NCBI GenBank assembly: GCA_004194705.1
Contig: SADC01000198.1
Coordinates: 62,001 to 126,000 of the forward strand
Length of the DNA stretch: 64,000 nucleotides
Reading direction: 5' to 3'
Source of the DNA: Ditylenchus dipsaci
Lineage: Eukaryota > Nematoda > Chromadorea > Rhabditida > Anguinidae
A program made the position numbers and the translations under genes. Below the pieces are notes generated by a model that made no database searches, was not told where the DNA came from, and saw only the letters and a program-made list of their open reading frames with translations. Positions 12,201 to 23,837 of this stretch are shown one piece after another (the stretch's first letter is position 1; each line of letters starts with the position of its first letter).

Positions 12201-12371
12201 TAAAGAGCGAGACCATTGCCTAATAAAGGCAATGGTGCGGGACCTAGAAACTGAACATAGCTAGTTCATCAAAATCAAGAACAAGTTACCTGGTGGCAAG
12301 TTTCTCCGCTTATATACAAAATTATAGAACATCAGTAAAGTGATGAAAAGAATAAACACAAAAAGAAACAT
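9263..12371 (-). CDS. Cytochrome P450, CYP33-like (copy A)
   Basis: A haem-thiolate monooxygenase of the CYP2 clan, anchored in the ER by its N-terminus. Exon 1 is 12290-12371 with a hydrophobic anchor and then the proline hinge [13 protein letters not shown], which continues in exon 2 from 12243. Other exons: about 11670-11788, 10995-11146, 10731-10944, 10570-10690, then two carrying the I helix (FFAG followed by ETTSTT), one with the ExxR motif ETQR (9680-9822), one with PxRF and the haem loop [11 protein letters not shown], and a last exon ending at 9263. The exon 2/3 join is uncertain. Two one-base losses break the frame: a C run near 9610 in the PERF motif (CCC here, CCCC in copy B), and CC to C near 9318 in the last exon. 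Both are homopolymer contractions, so assembly error is likely. The neighbour on the same strand is the cysteine synthase-like gene. Confidence 0.8.
10158..10336. mobile_element. ACAGTC-type MITE in a P450 intron, copy A only
   Basis: The left end is TACAGTCATGCCTCGTTATA. The right end is GGTTCCACTGTA, with the last ten bases repeated twice. Copy B has the uninterrupted site GGTAGGTAACTC near 25110, so the insertion used a TA and duplicated it. Confidence 0.75.
11240..11493. mobile_element. TTAA-type foldback in a P450 intron (shared with copy B)
   Basis: Ends TTGAAGGACCATTGCCGTCT and AACGGTCCTTTAA form a hairpin with a central GCCAATTCAAAATACGAAAT arm. The equivalent at 26337-26588 in copy B shows that it predates the duplication. 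Confidence 0.6.
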
Positions 12372-12658
12372 TTCAGATAACCACAATAAATATTTTTATG
12401 AAATTAGTGTTGTCAAAGTGGGCTGTTTATGGCGTGCGGCAATCACTGGTTGATCAACTTTTTTTATTAGTTCTCACACTTAATTTATTGTTTTTATTGA
12501 TTCCTATCACTTTTTCTCTACATCATCTTTCTTTCTTAATGAAAAAAAGTTATGACCTTCTACCGGTTTCAACTGTGATTGTTTCCGTTAGTCTAAATTT
12601 CTTGTCAAAAAACTAATAAGATTACAAACTAGCAAGCTAACTTAGCTTTGCTAACCAT

Positions 12659-12880
12659 TTACCGTATTTCCTTTAATATAGCCCCCTCTATATAAGACCT
12701 CCTCCACTTCGAGGATCTGTATTTCAGAGAATAATCAATATTTTTCAATCTGTTGATTGCGTTTCCACTTTTTAGATCTTGGTTGAGCACCCGAAAATCT
12801 CAAGATTGACCTCAAATTTAACGATTTTCGGGAATCCAAGAAATAAAAGTTTAGCTTTCTATTAGAAAAAATAAGGTTAA
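12659..12880. mobile_element. Old, diverged TACCGTA-type element (shared with copy B)
   Basis: The left end TACCGTATTTCCTTTAATAT is clear. The right end (TTCTATTAGAAAAAATAAGG) is eroded. The counterpart lies at about 30319-30541, so the insertion is older than the duplication. It sits between the P450 and the cysteine synthase gene. Confidence 0.5.
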
Positions 12881-12972
12881 TAATTTTATATACCATCCAC
12901 CCCTGGTCGTTTCAAAAAAAATTACATATTTTATCTTTGGTTTGAAAGTTCATATCCATTCAATACATATTT

Positions 12973-15261
12973 TCACAAGTTCAGTTTTTTCTTCAAATAT
13001 GCTCTATCTTCATCGAAAGAAGTAAAGCTCATCTTTTCGCATACCGTTTTGATATCAGCATACAGATCAGAACTTCTAAAATAAATTAGAGTTTAGCAAA
13101 CACTTAAAATCACTTCTATCTGCACCTAATAAATCTCTTTTCAGTATTTCGTTCAATTTTAGAAACTAATTTTTGTTTATATTTTTGATATGTTTTAATT
13201 TATTTATCAGATGCATATAATTTATTCTGATTAGTACTTTTTAACTTACAAATATCTCTCTCCAAAACTAGCCAGACCTGTCACAATCAATTTTCCTGCG
13301 TTTTCTGGTCGTTTAGCCAGCTAAAACACATGTTCCGTGACTTTTTCTGTGGCAATCGTAATTTTTATTTCAGATTATTTACCTCAACAGCTGCACAAAC
13401 ATTAGCACCAGAAGAAATACCTCCGAGGATTCCTTCTTCTTCAGCTAACCTATAAATTTTTTACAGTATTTGTTTGTTTAAAAGTGATATTCAAGTAATA
13501 CCCCCTACCGGAGTTTACCCTCGCCAAATGAAATTTTTTGAACTTCTTCAAAAGACTATTTTAAGCATTTTCAAGCATTTCCTACCCGTTAAACACTATA
13601 TGCGGTAGGCTCTAATTATCTTTACCCTGAAAATTTTTCTGAAATTTGACATTTTATAACGAAAAGTAGGTCAAAAAACCTTTTTATTGTGTTTAACGTG
13701 TAGAAAATGCTCTTAATAGGTTGAAATGGTCTTTCGAAAAAGTTTGAAAAAAATTCACTTGGGAGGATTTACTCCGGTAGCGTTAAGTATTATAAACCTC
13801 TTGGCCATTTGAATAGCATCTTCCCCTTTTACTCTGAGTACTTCTTCATAATTACCATCCTTCAAGAAAGGCACGAAAAAGCCCGCTCCAAGGCCTTAAA
13901 CAATTGTTTAAACATGTTTAAGAACAAAATTAGCAGTTACCAGCAATCTTGTGACTGCCTGCTGGATGACCATTTAGCACAGATGACTCATACGGCTCCA
14001 CCGCAAACATTTTTACCTCTGGCTTTTTCTCCTTCAAGTATTTGCCAATACCTGTCAGAGTTCCACCCGTGCCAACTCCGAACACACATATATCAACAGC
14101 ACCTTTAGTTTGTTTCCATATTTCAGGACCTGTGTTCTCGTAATGGGCTTCGATATTGGCTGGGTTCTCGAACTAAACAATTTTATCATAGATAAGCATG
14201 TCGGAAAACCAAGAGCGAAAAAAAACCTGGTTAAGAATGTAGGAATTGGGAATAAGAGCTTGAATTTCAAGAGCTCTGTCTGCCACCCTTTAAAGCCTAA
14301 GGCGGGATCTGTAAGAAATACTTCGGCTCCATAGGCTTTGAGTAAAACTCGCTAAATATATAACGTCACAAGTTGTGACTCACAACTAGTTAAATTTCGC
14401 AAATCCAAATCTCGAAGCCAATTAATGAATAAAGTGCAACAAGTATTTTTGACAAAAAAGTACGAGCTTTTTATTGGAAATTAAGTATTCTCGATTATCT
14501 GAAAAAGATACTTAATTGTCGATATTTAATACGCCACAAAAGGAAAGTTAGTACCATAAAGGGCAATAGGGGGTACATATTTTATGCATGGCAAATCGAC
14601 TGTGCCCTCTTGTCGCGGGAATTTTGTCTGCGGAATTTCGTCAGGGCATTTAGGCTGTGCCAAAATGCTGAGTACTGATTGGCACAGCTAAAAGCCCAAG
14701 TCACAATCGCACAGCCTCTATAGTAAAAAATTTATTTCTGGGCATGTTATATGACCGAAAGTTTGAGTCAAATTGTTATTAGGTTATAAAAGTTTCACCG
14801 AAAGAATTTTTTTAAAGAAATTCGAAAAAAGTCTTTTTAAGGTGGTTCCTCATAAATGCACTTATCAGGATTGTTTTAAAGACTTGATTAACATGTAAAT
14901 ATTTTCGTTTAACTTTTAGAGCACCCACCCTTTCAATACTCATAGAAGAAGGCATGGTAAGTATTAGTTTGTAGCCTTTAGCAGCACACACAAAAGCCAG
15001 GGCGATTCCAGTGTTACCAGATGTGTACTCTATCAAAGTTGTTTCTCCTGGCTTTATCAAACCAGCCCTTTCCGCATTTTCCACCATTTTATAGCCAATT
15101 CTGTCTTTGACACTACATGCTGGATTCAAATACTCAATCTTGCAAGCAATTTTGCATGGCAAGCCAGCACAGATCTTGTGAATGTAGACCAATGGAGTGT
15201 TGCCTACTATTTGGATAGGGCTGTCCAAAATATTGCAGCTAGGGTCAGGAAAAGTATCCAT
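12973..15261 (-). CDS. Cysteine synthase-like PLP enzyme (copy A)
   Basis: A beta-replacing PLP enzyme of the O-acetylserine sulfhydrylase/cystathionine beta-synthase fold (nematode CYSL-like). The start at 15261 opens a long exon with the PLP lysine in [11 protein letters not shown] and the substrate loop TSGNTG. Later exons carry [36 protein letters not shown], the phosphate-binding [44 protein letters not shown] and the tail ending KKKLNL. The whole catalytic domain of about 340 residues is present, without haem or CBS domains, so cysteine/cyanoalanine synthase-type chemistry is more likely than cystathionine synthesis. One G is missing from a run near 14294 (GGG, GGGG in copy B), breaking frame after TDPALGFKG. 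This is probably a sequencing contraction. An upstream ORF with a signal-like start at 15469 is not joined. Confidence 0.85.
13498..13790. repeat. Foldback in a cysteine synthase intron, internally deleted
   Basis: Arms start ACCGGAGTTTACCCTCGCC and end TTTACTCCGGTAGCG. Copy B has the same element at 31147-31690 with a core, spanning about 31264-31467, that is missing here. The junction reads CACTATATGCGGTAGGC. Copy A is therefore a deletion derivative. Confidence 0.6.
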
Positions 15262-15481
15262 AGTGAGAATTCACAGATGTAATAACAAATCTTTCTGAAT
15301 ATTTATATACAAAAAAGTGTATAAGTAGGAAAAATTTGAGTTGAAAAGAATTTTTTTGGTAAAAATCACGTAGACAATCCAAAAAAGAAACACAATTGTA
15401 GTTTTTCAGGTCTGGAAGATCAAAAAGTAGAATTAAAATGACTGCTAAAAGTGCGTACTTTATGTTCATAGTTTATGTTTC

Positions 15482-16115
15482 AGAAGGCAGACAATTATAA
15501 ATAGGCAATGGTGCACAAAATATATAAAATAACTAAAAAGGTAGCTTTTTTAAGCACAAAGTAAAGTGTACACATTTTTTCTTCAACGCTTCAACGCTCG
15601 AGCTGCACTATAAAGAAAATTTTTGTGATAATTCTGAATTTGGTAGCGAAAATCGAAAATTCGACGGATACGGCGGGCAACAAACCTATTAAAGGTGCAT
15701 GCCCACGCTATTACAAGTGGTGCCCAGGAATTTAATTTTAGACCTTGTTTCGTCAGAAACCAAATTCAAAAATCCGCACAGAAGGTCAATCATTAGGAAA
15801 AAATTTAAATTCGGGGCGCCACCCTTATTAGCATGGGCATGCCTTTCAAAGGAGCATGCCCGCGCGTTTCAAAAAAATTAAGGTGCGGACCAGCAAATTT
15901 GTTTGAGCTGTTCTATTTTTCAGTCTTTTTCAGTTTTTCAGAATTATAAATAGGCAATGGTGCACAAAATATATTAAATAACTAAAAGATAGCTTTTTTA
16001 AGCACAAAGTAAAATGTACACATTTTTTCTTCAACGCTTCAACGCTCGAGGGGCAATATTAAGAAAATTTTTGTGATAATTCTGAATTTGGTAGCGAAAA
16101 TTCGACGGATACGGC
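15482..16115. repeat. Duplicated upstream segment with an inserted element
   Basis: 15487-15680 and 15945-16115 are direct repeats sharing ATAAATAGGCAATGGTGCAC, CTTCAACGCTTCAACGCTCG and GATAATTCTGAATTTGGTAG. Between them lies TTAAAGGTGCATGCCC-type sequence of the TTAA family. The second copy runs into CCGGATTTGAACCTG, which is B-box-like on the minus strand. This is the putative promoter side of the cysteine synthase gene. Confidence 0.55.
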
Positions 16116-16345
16116 GTGTAACCGGATTTGAACCTGTTTGAAAATTACAAATTGGCTGCTTTTGGAGACGATGTGACCGGGGACAAAAAGGCCAGGTGAC
16201 AAAAAGAACAGGGGACGAAATGACCGGGGACCAAAATACCAAGTGCCATTCAAATGATACATTCCTGTATAGAAAAAATTACACGGCTAATGTTGGCTTT
16301 GATGAAATTATTCTAAATGCATAGTATTGACACACCCAACCTGCT

Positions 16346-16580
16346 TTAAGGGACATACTAGCGCGTTACACCGCAAATTTTAGCTGGGACTAGCAAGTTT
16401 TCAAAAATCGTCCTTGTTTTCACTCGTTTCATGTAAAATCTTATATTTATGAACTTATAATACTTTTAAAAAGTAGGCAGAAAACTTTTGTCGGATCAGG
16501 TAGGTCGCTTATAGAAAATAGTCATAAGGAAAAATAATTGCCGGTCCCCGCCTCAATTGCAATGTAATGCCCCTTAAACA
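16346..16580. repeat. TTAA-type repeat related to 62990-63205
   Basis: TTAAGGGACATACTAGCGCG, AAAAGTAGGCAGAAAACTT and the CGGTCCCCGCC tail recur in order at 62990-63205 and, less closely, around 54490-54900. The terminal complementarity is weak. Confidence 0.5.
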
Positions 16581-16709
16581 CATGGAAATTTTGACCACGT
16601 CGAAATTTCGTCACATACCCCCCTAAAATCTGTCCTCCTTCAAACAGCAATAGAAAAATGATGAAAGACACCAAACTTGGAAAAATTTATACCTACACTT
16701 CAAGGAACT

Positions 16710-17423
16710 TATGTACTTGGGGGGGCGCATTTTTTGCACATTTGTAAATCATGTTTAAACGACTTCTAAGTAATTTTTATATGCTTAAAACGATTAAAAA
16801 GTTGTTTTCTGACACTTTTCCACGTAAAAAATAGATTTTTTGAAAAAAAATTCTTTGGCCAAAATAAGACTTATTGCCTTGGGGGACCAAGGCAAAACAC
16901 CTTGTATTAAGGGATTCTACCGCGTTTTGGTCACTGGAGCTGGGCAAAAAGAGTCGCTTAATGCATTTTTGATCAAGAGTCAAGCTCGGAATTATGTCTA
17001 AGGTAAGTGCGCGCGCGCATCTCTAACCATCCAAGCCCCCTGCGCCCCTTCGGGGCGCAGGGGCTTGGTTGCTTGGGGTTGAGATGCGCACACCCACGTA
17101 CCTTAGACGCAAATCACTCGAAAGTGACTCTGGATGCATAAAAATGTATGCATACCAGAGTTTCTTTATGCGGTAGGCCCAGTCAACAAAACTATATTCA
17201 AATTCCATCTTTTTGTGGTATCCAGGTACCCTTTCAGGTTGGATTGCCTTGGGGACCAAGGCAAAAAGTCAAATTTTAGTCAAAAAAATTTTTTTTCAAA
17301 AAAAAACGATTTTTGTGTAGAAAAGTGTCAGAAAATGACTTTTTTATCGTTTTAAGCACATAAAAGTTACTTAGGAGTCGTTTAAACATGATTTACAAAT
17401 TAGTAAAAAATGCGCCCCCAAGT
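16710..17423. mobile_element. Foldback with GGTAAGTG/GCAT core
   Basis: The arms contain TCATGTTTAAACGACT and its complement AGTCGTTTAAACATGA. The core (16997-17215) is the repeat also seen at 8812-9035, 20840-21020, 58300-58510 and 59516-59720. Confidence 0.65.
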
Positions 17424-17476
17424 AAATAAGTGCCCACTTCAAAACAACAACAGGATCATCACACAAGGAATCATAC

Positions 17477-19019
17477 TCAATTTTTAGAAGATGTCTTTTT
17501 CTTATAGTTCCAGGCATATTGCAGCTCCTGAAAAAATTATCCCTTATTTGAAAAAAAACTTCATAAAAGACATTGTACCTCCAATCGAGCCTTGTGAGCT
17601 GAGGTCATGCGCACGTTTTTAATTACTAGATTTAGATTATGGACGACGTCACAAATTTCATCTATCGAGATAGAGCGAACCACTATCATACCAAGAATCA
17701 TCTCGAGTAACTAAATTCGATGTAAGTTTAACTAAAATCTAACAGGGCGGTACCCTACCGTAAACACCTCTTCTGACAACGAGCCAATTGATTTGATTTT
17801 CTCACAAATAGAATTGAATTCACGGGAGATAGGCATAACAATCTGGTTGATCTAAAAGTTATAGAATTTAAAAGATCATGGTTTTTGCGCGCAGCAGCAC
17901 ACGCAATATTTGGATTAGCGGCAACACTTTTTTCCGTCTATCAGTGTACTTTTTAAAGTCATTTGGAATGTGTGCCGCTGCGCGCAAAAACCATGGTTCT
18001 TTTAAAGGTGTCTTTTTTCTTGACACTTACTAAAGACGTTTCTGATCTCAGGGTGATCACACTATGAATAAATCTGGCATAGACCAGGTCGGACTCATCT
18101 TGTACCAATTTTCGAGTAGATTCATAATCCAAAACCTGAAGATATTCAAATTACTATAACATTTACAAAGCATTTTGCAACTTCAATAAGTCTCTTCATC
18201 ATATTGACATCACAAGGGATGTGAAGCATATCTGCCGTAATCTGATACCTACATAGCAGTGCAACAGCGATCTGTGACGCAGAATGATAATATAGTGGTT
18301 CAAACCTTGAAGAGAGTAAATAACCTTAGGCTGCATGAGTTCTCTGTTCCTTAGATCTGGTATGTTTCCGGCTCTATATGCGTCCAACCAGGTCTCTAGA
18401 AAAGTTTTGAAGTTGTCGACCTCCAGAACACTTGGCTGAAAATTCCACTGATCAAGCTGTTTGCGACGACGATCATGAAATCCCATCAAAAAAGCGTAGC
18501 TTTTGTCCAATTTCAACAAACACTCAGCACTGAGCGAAACATTTTTCAGTGACTCATAGACCTGAATGAAAAGTAATAATTCTGAGATAAATTATTTTGC
18601 TTAGGTGTGATAGGGTTTTAATGAGACTATATACGATACTGAGAATTACATTTCAAAAGAAGCTTGCCATCGCGTGAAATTTTACGTGTTTACTTCATTA
18701 TTTTTAAAAGATTTTTTATCCAATACATTGTTGCAACTAACCTTTCTTTTACGTGAGATGCATTGGGACATTGTAAGCTCCAAAAACAGTTTGCATGTAC
18801 AGCCAACATTTGGAGCTTTTTTAGTGGGGATAAAGTGGATTATATCAAAATAAGTTCCAAGGGCACGTTTGAAAAAGTCATTTTGGTAGAAGGTAGAATC
18901 TCCTGAAAATACATCAAAATTCTGCGAAATAAGAATTTATGTCAAACTTTTCAAAAATTGGCATTAACTACTTGGTTTAACTCATAAATAAAAACTTTCG
19001 ACTTAAGTAATTTAGACAT
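17477..19019 (-). CDS. Unrecognised 317-residue protein, 8 exons
   Basis: The exons keep one frame throughout: 18972-19019, 18742-18921, 18325-18561, 18167-18271, 18031-18135, 17759-17851, 17579-17710, 17477-17527. The product starts MSKLLKSKVFIYELNQ and ends WNYKKKTSSKN. It looks soluble and largely helical, with a cysteine patch (VGCTCKLFLEL) and no signal peptide or membrane segment. I do not recognise the family. All splice borders are GT..AG and no frame break is needed, so it is probably a working gene. It lies 210 bp downstream of the LRAT-like gene on the same strand, so the two could be co-transcribed. Confidence 0.6.
17868..18005. mobile_element. TTAA-type hairpin in an intron
   Basis: Ends TTAAAAGATCATGGTTTTTG and CAAAAACCATGGTTCTTTTAA form a hairpin of about 138 bp. 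GGTTTTTGCGCGCAGC matches the element in RAD50 at 45696-45899, so they are one subfamily. It separates two exons of the unrecognised gene. Confidence 0.7.
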
Positions 19020-19228
19020 GTGAACGGGTCTGACCGGGGCAGGAGATCAGAGTTCTTCACGTCCCGAGATTCGCTTCAAGCTGACAGGCTTGAACAGCTT
19101 GAAATTGAGAGGCCAAAACTCCTGTTTCTCCCACCCAGAGATCGGTTTCGTCATTTTGCACCGCAAAGTAGTCAAGTTAAAAAGACGTGGTATTTGCGCT
19201 GCTTTTACAGAATTGTTTTTTCGTCTCT

Positions 19229-20430
19229 TCATTTCACCCATAACCGAATAAAATATTTTGAAATCATGGCGGTCCATGCTTGAGGATGAAAGTTCCGAAC
19301 TTTGGTCCCATGCACATGTCTCGAATGATCTCGACAACCCTTACATCTAATAGAATAAGAAATTTCTGATTTTGGAAATTTCTGGTTGGAAAATAATCGA
19401 AATATTCTCGAGCTTAGAACAACATGTTCGATTTCGATTATTCGACTCGAGCAACCTACAGTTACTATAGATCACTTCAATACAACAATCATATTTCCAA
19501 ACAAATTTACTGAAAATAATCACACTTGTGTGAAAACTTCGCAATTATTTCCCTCCTATTTGATAAAAAAAAAGGTGTGCACAAAATTTTGGCGTAAAAA
19601 TCCCTTTCTCACTTTCAAAACTTGTTATGACCATAAGGCAAAAAATTACCACTCGTTCCAGCTTGTATTCGTATCTAAAGATAACAATTATTTTCAAAGA
19701 CAAGAGTAACATAGCATACCGGCACGCTGTTACAAACATCAACGTGTTTTCACCGGGATCCATAATGCGCCCAATCTGAATGAATCATTTAAAAATATTT
19801 CCTAATTTTTTTAGTGTTTCAACAAGTGCTGCAAAAAATTTAAGCGGTGTGGTTTCGAAAATTTGTTTTTATGAGCTCACATACTGCATGAAAGCAAATG
19901 CATGGACACGCTGAACTGCTAAAAAAATTTAGATACCCGACTTGCAGCGTGTTTGACTACACGCTTCGGCAAATATTGCGGGTAGAAAGCATCATAAGAG
20001 TTGTTCACTCTAATCTTTCCAGTCAACAAGCATGAACTGAGAGCTAGAACCTGCAACATATTCTTTACAATATTGACTATGTTAGAATATTCGTAGAAAC
20101 CTGAGCTGGAGATGTGCCAAAAAGTGCGATCACAATGCCTTGACCCTGTATTTTGCCGGCATAAATCGCCCAGTACTAGCAAGTAAGATCATTAGCAAAA
20201 GTTTACAAAGTAATTCAGTAGTAGAGACACCTGTTTGTCTCCGTAATCAAGTTCTAATATATCCCCACTGTTAGCGTCGGAGAACCCTTCAGCCACGGAC
20301 CAATTAGAGACGACCTTGTGATTATTAGGCTGAATTTTCACATTTTTGAGAATGTAAAATCAAAGACTTCACATACCAAATCATCGGATAGCTCCTCTGC
20401 GAATCGCAGGACGACTTCTTTGCTACACAT
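19229..20430 (-). CDS. LRAT-like protein (NlpC/P60 fold), possibly without catalytic residues
   Basis: The exons keep frame: 20377-20430, 20231-20329, 20175-20101, 20050-19937, 19910-19881, 19775-19720, then 19346 to a stop at 19229. The order SGDILELDYGD, YWAIYAGKI, IVIALFG and GKIRVNNSYDAFYPQYLPKR resembles the LRAT/HRAS-like acyltransferase domain (family pattern GDhhEh, HWAhYhG, hHh, then RhNNxxDxxYxPxPxxxI). At the places where that family has His, His and Cys, this protein appears to have Gln/Tyr, Ala and Arg (RVHAFAFMQY, where NCxHF is usual). If the alignment is right it is a pseudoenzyme. The start is tentative, because an earlier exon may exist near 20440-20585. The last exon (KVRNFHPQAW) is unrecognised. 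Confidence 0.5.
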
Positions 20431-20649
20431 TGCAAGATGCGAGAATGAATTTTTCTGAATAAGAGGATTGTAATAATGTGACAAAAAGATTTCGAAAATA
20501 ACATAATAATTATTCCATAACAGGTGTGTACTGTGTAAAATTGCCGAAAATTTATACTAGTGCACGGAAATAATTTCCAATTCAATTTGATCGATTTTTG
20601 AGAATGTCAAAATTTTCGAAAAATTCTGCTCCAGACATTAGCGGAAAGC

Positions 20650-21030
20650 GCCATGTGTCTGAAAGCTAGCACTCAAAAAATATTAAGCCGGTACCGAAAA
20701 CCGTTTTAAAGTTCAAACCTCGTTTTCACGTGGTTTGATACTTCACGTAAAGAAAAGATGAAAAAGGACTGGGAATGCACTTTTCGCAAAAATCGACTTT
20801 TTGGCCGTTCTGGAAAGTAATTTAGATACCTTATTTTGTCTAAGGTAAGTGCATCTCTAACTCTCAAGGCCCCTGCGCCCCCTTCAAGGGGGCAGGGGGC
20901 TTGAGAGTTCATACCTTAGACACCAATCACTCGAAAGTGACCATGGATGCAAAAAAACAGTATGCATACCAGAGTTTATTTATGTGGTAGACCCCAGCTA
21001 GCAAAACTATGTTCAAAAACATCTTTTTAG
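20650..21030. repeat. GGTAAGTG/GCAT repeat core, partial foldback
   Basis: 20840-21020 carries CTAAGGTAAGTGCATCTC, the GC-rich hairpin and the GACCATGGATGC / GCATACCAGAGTT hairpin. It resembles the core at 8812-9035 but lacks clear long arms. Confidence 0.55.
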
Positions 21031-21042
21031 ATCTTTCATAGA

Positions 21043-21212
21043 TACCGTATTCTCTCTAATAGACGGGTCCCTACGAGGCGGGTTGAAAAATAGACGGGTC
21101 CTCTCTATTATACGGGTCCTCTCTATTAGAAGGGTCCTCTCTAATAGACGGGTCCCCACGAGGGGGGTTAAAAAATAGACGGGTCGACCCGTCTATTAGA
21201 GAGAATATGGTA
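21043..21212. mobile_element. TACCGTA-type MITE with repeated GACGGGTCC units
   Basis: The ends TACCGTATTCTCTCTAATAG and CTATTAGAGAGAATATGGTA are inverted. Between them the unit TCTCTAATAGACGGGTCC, or close variants, appears at least five times, mainly in direct orientation with inverted copies at the right end. Confidence 0.7.
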
Positions 21213-23100
21213 TTCACGTACAATTTACGGTTAACTTACCATGGTCCTCCAAGGCAAAAATGCAAAAAAAAATTCAAAAAGTGCTACAAAGTGTCATCCC
21301 GATGATTATGTGCTCCTTTTTCACGTTTCGTGTAGCTAAAATGCCTTTAGGACACCATTTTGGTCAATTTTGGGCCAGGGGGACTGTGTACTTTAGCCAC
21401 ATAATATCTAGAACAAGTAAAAAAGAAGCAAAACATTGGCGGGAAAGATTTCTTCTTCAATGTTCGCATAACAGCAAAAAACGTGCACACAGCCAAATGC
21501 CGTTGTGCATTTGCAGTAATTTTTGCTGTATTTTTCTCTAATAGGGCGCACTCTACTAATAAGGTGCCCCTCAACTTTGAAGATCTACATTACAGCCTAG
21601 AGAAAAGATTTCATACACAGTGTGATATATAAATAATGCACAAAGGGTACAAAGTCGGTGAAAAAATCAAAATACTTTTAAATTTTATTAATTTAAGTTA
21701 GCTCATTCCAGAGACCCGACCTTGTGAATAAAAATTTCGTCGAGACTACTAAAGGAAGTTAAAAAGCGGTATTTCAAATATTGTGCATGATCTACGGCCC
21801 TGTAGCTGTTTGTTGTCTCTTGTTCTACCATCACCACCTCTACCACACAGGTGATTTATATCCAGTGGATCACCCCCGAATTTCCAGTGGATTTCCCCCA
21901 AACTGTTTTTTTTGAAGTACAGGGTCCGGCATTAAAAAATGGACCAATGAAATTTGTCCATAATTTTTTCTATTTGCAGTACTTTTTTAAGATCTTTATT
22001 TTGATTGATGGAGCAGCTCTACACCAATTGAATGACACCAAATTTGTGAATTTATCATGTGTCCTTTGTTAAGAATTTCAAAGTTTAAAAAATGAACTCC
22101 TTTCTTTTTCTACACAGCACCAATTGCTTCAATGACCAGAATCAAACTCTACTTTAAGGAACACTTCATGATAAAAGGAAAAGATATCAGAAGCAGAAAT
22201 ATCGAGACTAAAAATGGGAATTTTCTGTGGAAAATGTGATTTTTGTGATTTTTTGATATCTCATGTAAAGTGCGATTGAAAATTTCGCCGCTATTCCATT
22301 GTACCCAATTTTTGTCAAGGGCTTCCGCGCAACGGTGAAAACCCAAAAAAATTATGGTTTCCACCAACATCACAGAAGAAGCTTTAGCTACAAGAGTTCT
22401 TACACTCAAAAAAAAAATATTTTATCAGTCAGAATATTACAATGACAACCTAAAAAATATCACGAAAATGATATTATTCAGAGAGAATATGTGACTGTTC
22501 TTTTGTTCTTTTCATCGGACGTTAACAATCTTTTGAAAATTCTTGACGTCGATTGCTGACTTTCCAGCTGACTTTGCTCCGTAAAAAATAAGGAGAGAAA
22601 CGCGACACGCAACTCTAAAAATTTCAGCGAAAGAGATAGGCGCTAATTTAAACAAGTACAGAATGGCCGCGTTTTATCGCCCCACCCTGTACATGTTGAT
22701 GTTCATGAAAAAATTCTAAACATTTTTATATAATTTTACACTTTCTATATGACATTGTGTAGCCACGATGCTGGGCTCTTATTTGCGCTATTATAAGCAG
22801 TCAACATACCATCGTGTCAGATTGGCTGTAAGTATAGTCGCGGTCAACTTAGTTGACCCTCAACTTTTTGAAATTGACCCTAAAGTTGACCCTGCCGTCA
22901 ACCAAAAAATCCCTGAATGAGGTCTTTGAAAAAAACACTGCTTAAGGTTCTCTGGTTAGATAAATTCTGAATTTAAAATTTTTTTCGCGAAACCACATGG
23001 AGACCCAGAATAATTTTACGAAGCACCACAAGAGAAACCAGAAAACCAGAAAAAGCTACTCCCAAACCACAAGTGAACCTCACTTTGTACTCCTCTTTAC
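21213..23100. other. No convincing gene
   Basis: The sequence is AT-rich with repeat scraps. 22270-22300 carries GCTATTCCATTGTACCC, the end unit of the foldback at 57990-58996, which explains an antisense ORF at 22149-22409. 22845-22900 has a local run of GTTGACCCT units. Nothing else was recognised. Confidence 0.4.
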
Positions 23101-23183
23101 AACTCGCATAATTTATTGTATGTAATTTTAACAGTAACTAACGTTAATAAAAATCTTAACAGCTTTTAAAATTTTTGTGAAAT

Positions 23184-23335
23184 AGTACTGGCACCAAGTT
23201 TGTCGCCTTCAAAGGATGCCGCCTTCGTGCCCCATACCTATGGGGCACTTTCAAAGAGAAGCCAAAGTGCCCCATAGGTATGGGGCACAAAGGCGGCATC
23301 CTTTGAAGGCGACAAACTTGGTGCCAGTACTACTT
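23184..23335. mobile_element. Perfect hairpin insertion at the P450 B 3' end
   Basis: Arms of about 65 bp (AGTACTGGCACCAAGTTTGT and complement) surround CCCCATACCTATGGGGCAC-type inner arms. Copy A has no insert here (TTTTTGTGTTCTTTT). Flanking TTTTGTG on both sides suggests a 7-8 bp target duplication. The insertion brings in the stop codon now used by the last P450 B exon. Confidence 0.7.
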
Positions 23336-23666
23336 TTGTGTTCTTTTTTCCACTGAGCAGAGGTGGTCTTCTGGTGTGACTGGCATGCCCGGCACCTTCT
23401 CCAAGGTCGGCAATTGATTTGGATTTTCTGGGGGATCTAAAAATTAAAAAGTAAATTAATTTTGTATGTTTCTTTTGCTTCTAACCTTTTTGTGTCATCT
23501 TTTACAAAGTTTAAAAACAACTTTAAAAGCCATTGAAAACAGTATAAAATAAACGCAAATTTGTGATTAAGGTTACTAAGTTTTCTCAAATAGAGACTCA
23601 TCTGTTGCAGTCAAAAAAAGGAGGAAATTTTCGCGGCTACACAAACTGAAAATCTGTTAGTGACAC

Positions 23667-23824
23667 TACAGTCAAACCTCGATAAACTGGCACTCTTGAT
23701 GAAGCGGCACCCTGTCGACACTCGATTTGGTCAGGTACTCGACATTCTTAGGAAAACGACACCCCGATAAACCGGCACCCAAAGGTCGGTCCCTAGGGAG
23801 CCGGCTTATCGAGGTTTGACTGTA
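23667..23824. mobile_element. ACAGTC..GACTGT MITE
   Basis: The ends TACAGTCAAACCTCGATAAA and CGAGGTTTGACTGTA are flanked by TA. The unit CGATAAACYGGCACCC occurs at both ends and internally. Together with 23838-24132 it accounts for most of the stretch missing from copy A. Confidence 0.75.
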
Positions 23825-23837
23825 ATAATAAAAAATA

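Noticed and set aside
11934..12203. Plus-strand 89-residue ORF (also 26962-27234)
   Set aside because: It is antisense to P450 exon 2, which has the clear family motifs on the minus strand.
15245..15469. Signal-peptide-like ORF before the cysteine synthase start
   Set aside because: It is out of frame with the enzyme, no supported intron joins them, and the enzyme is normally cytosolic. An unspliced upstream exon remains possible.
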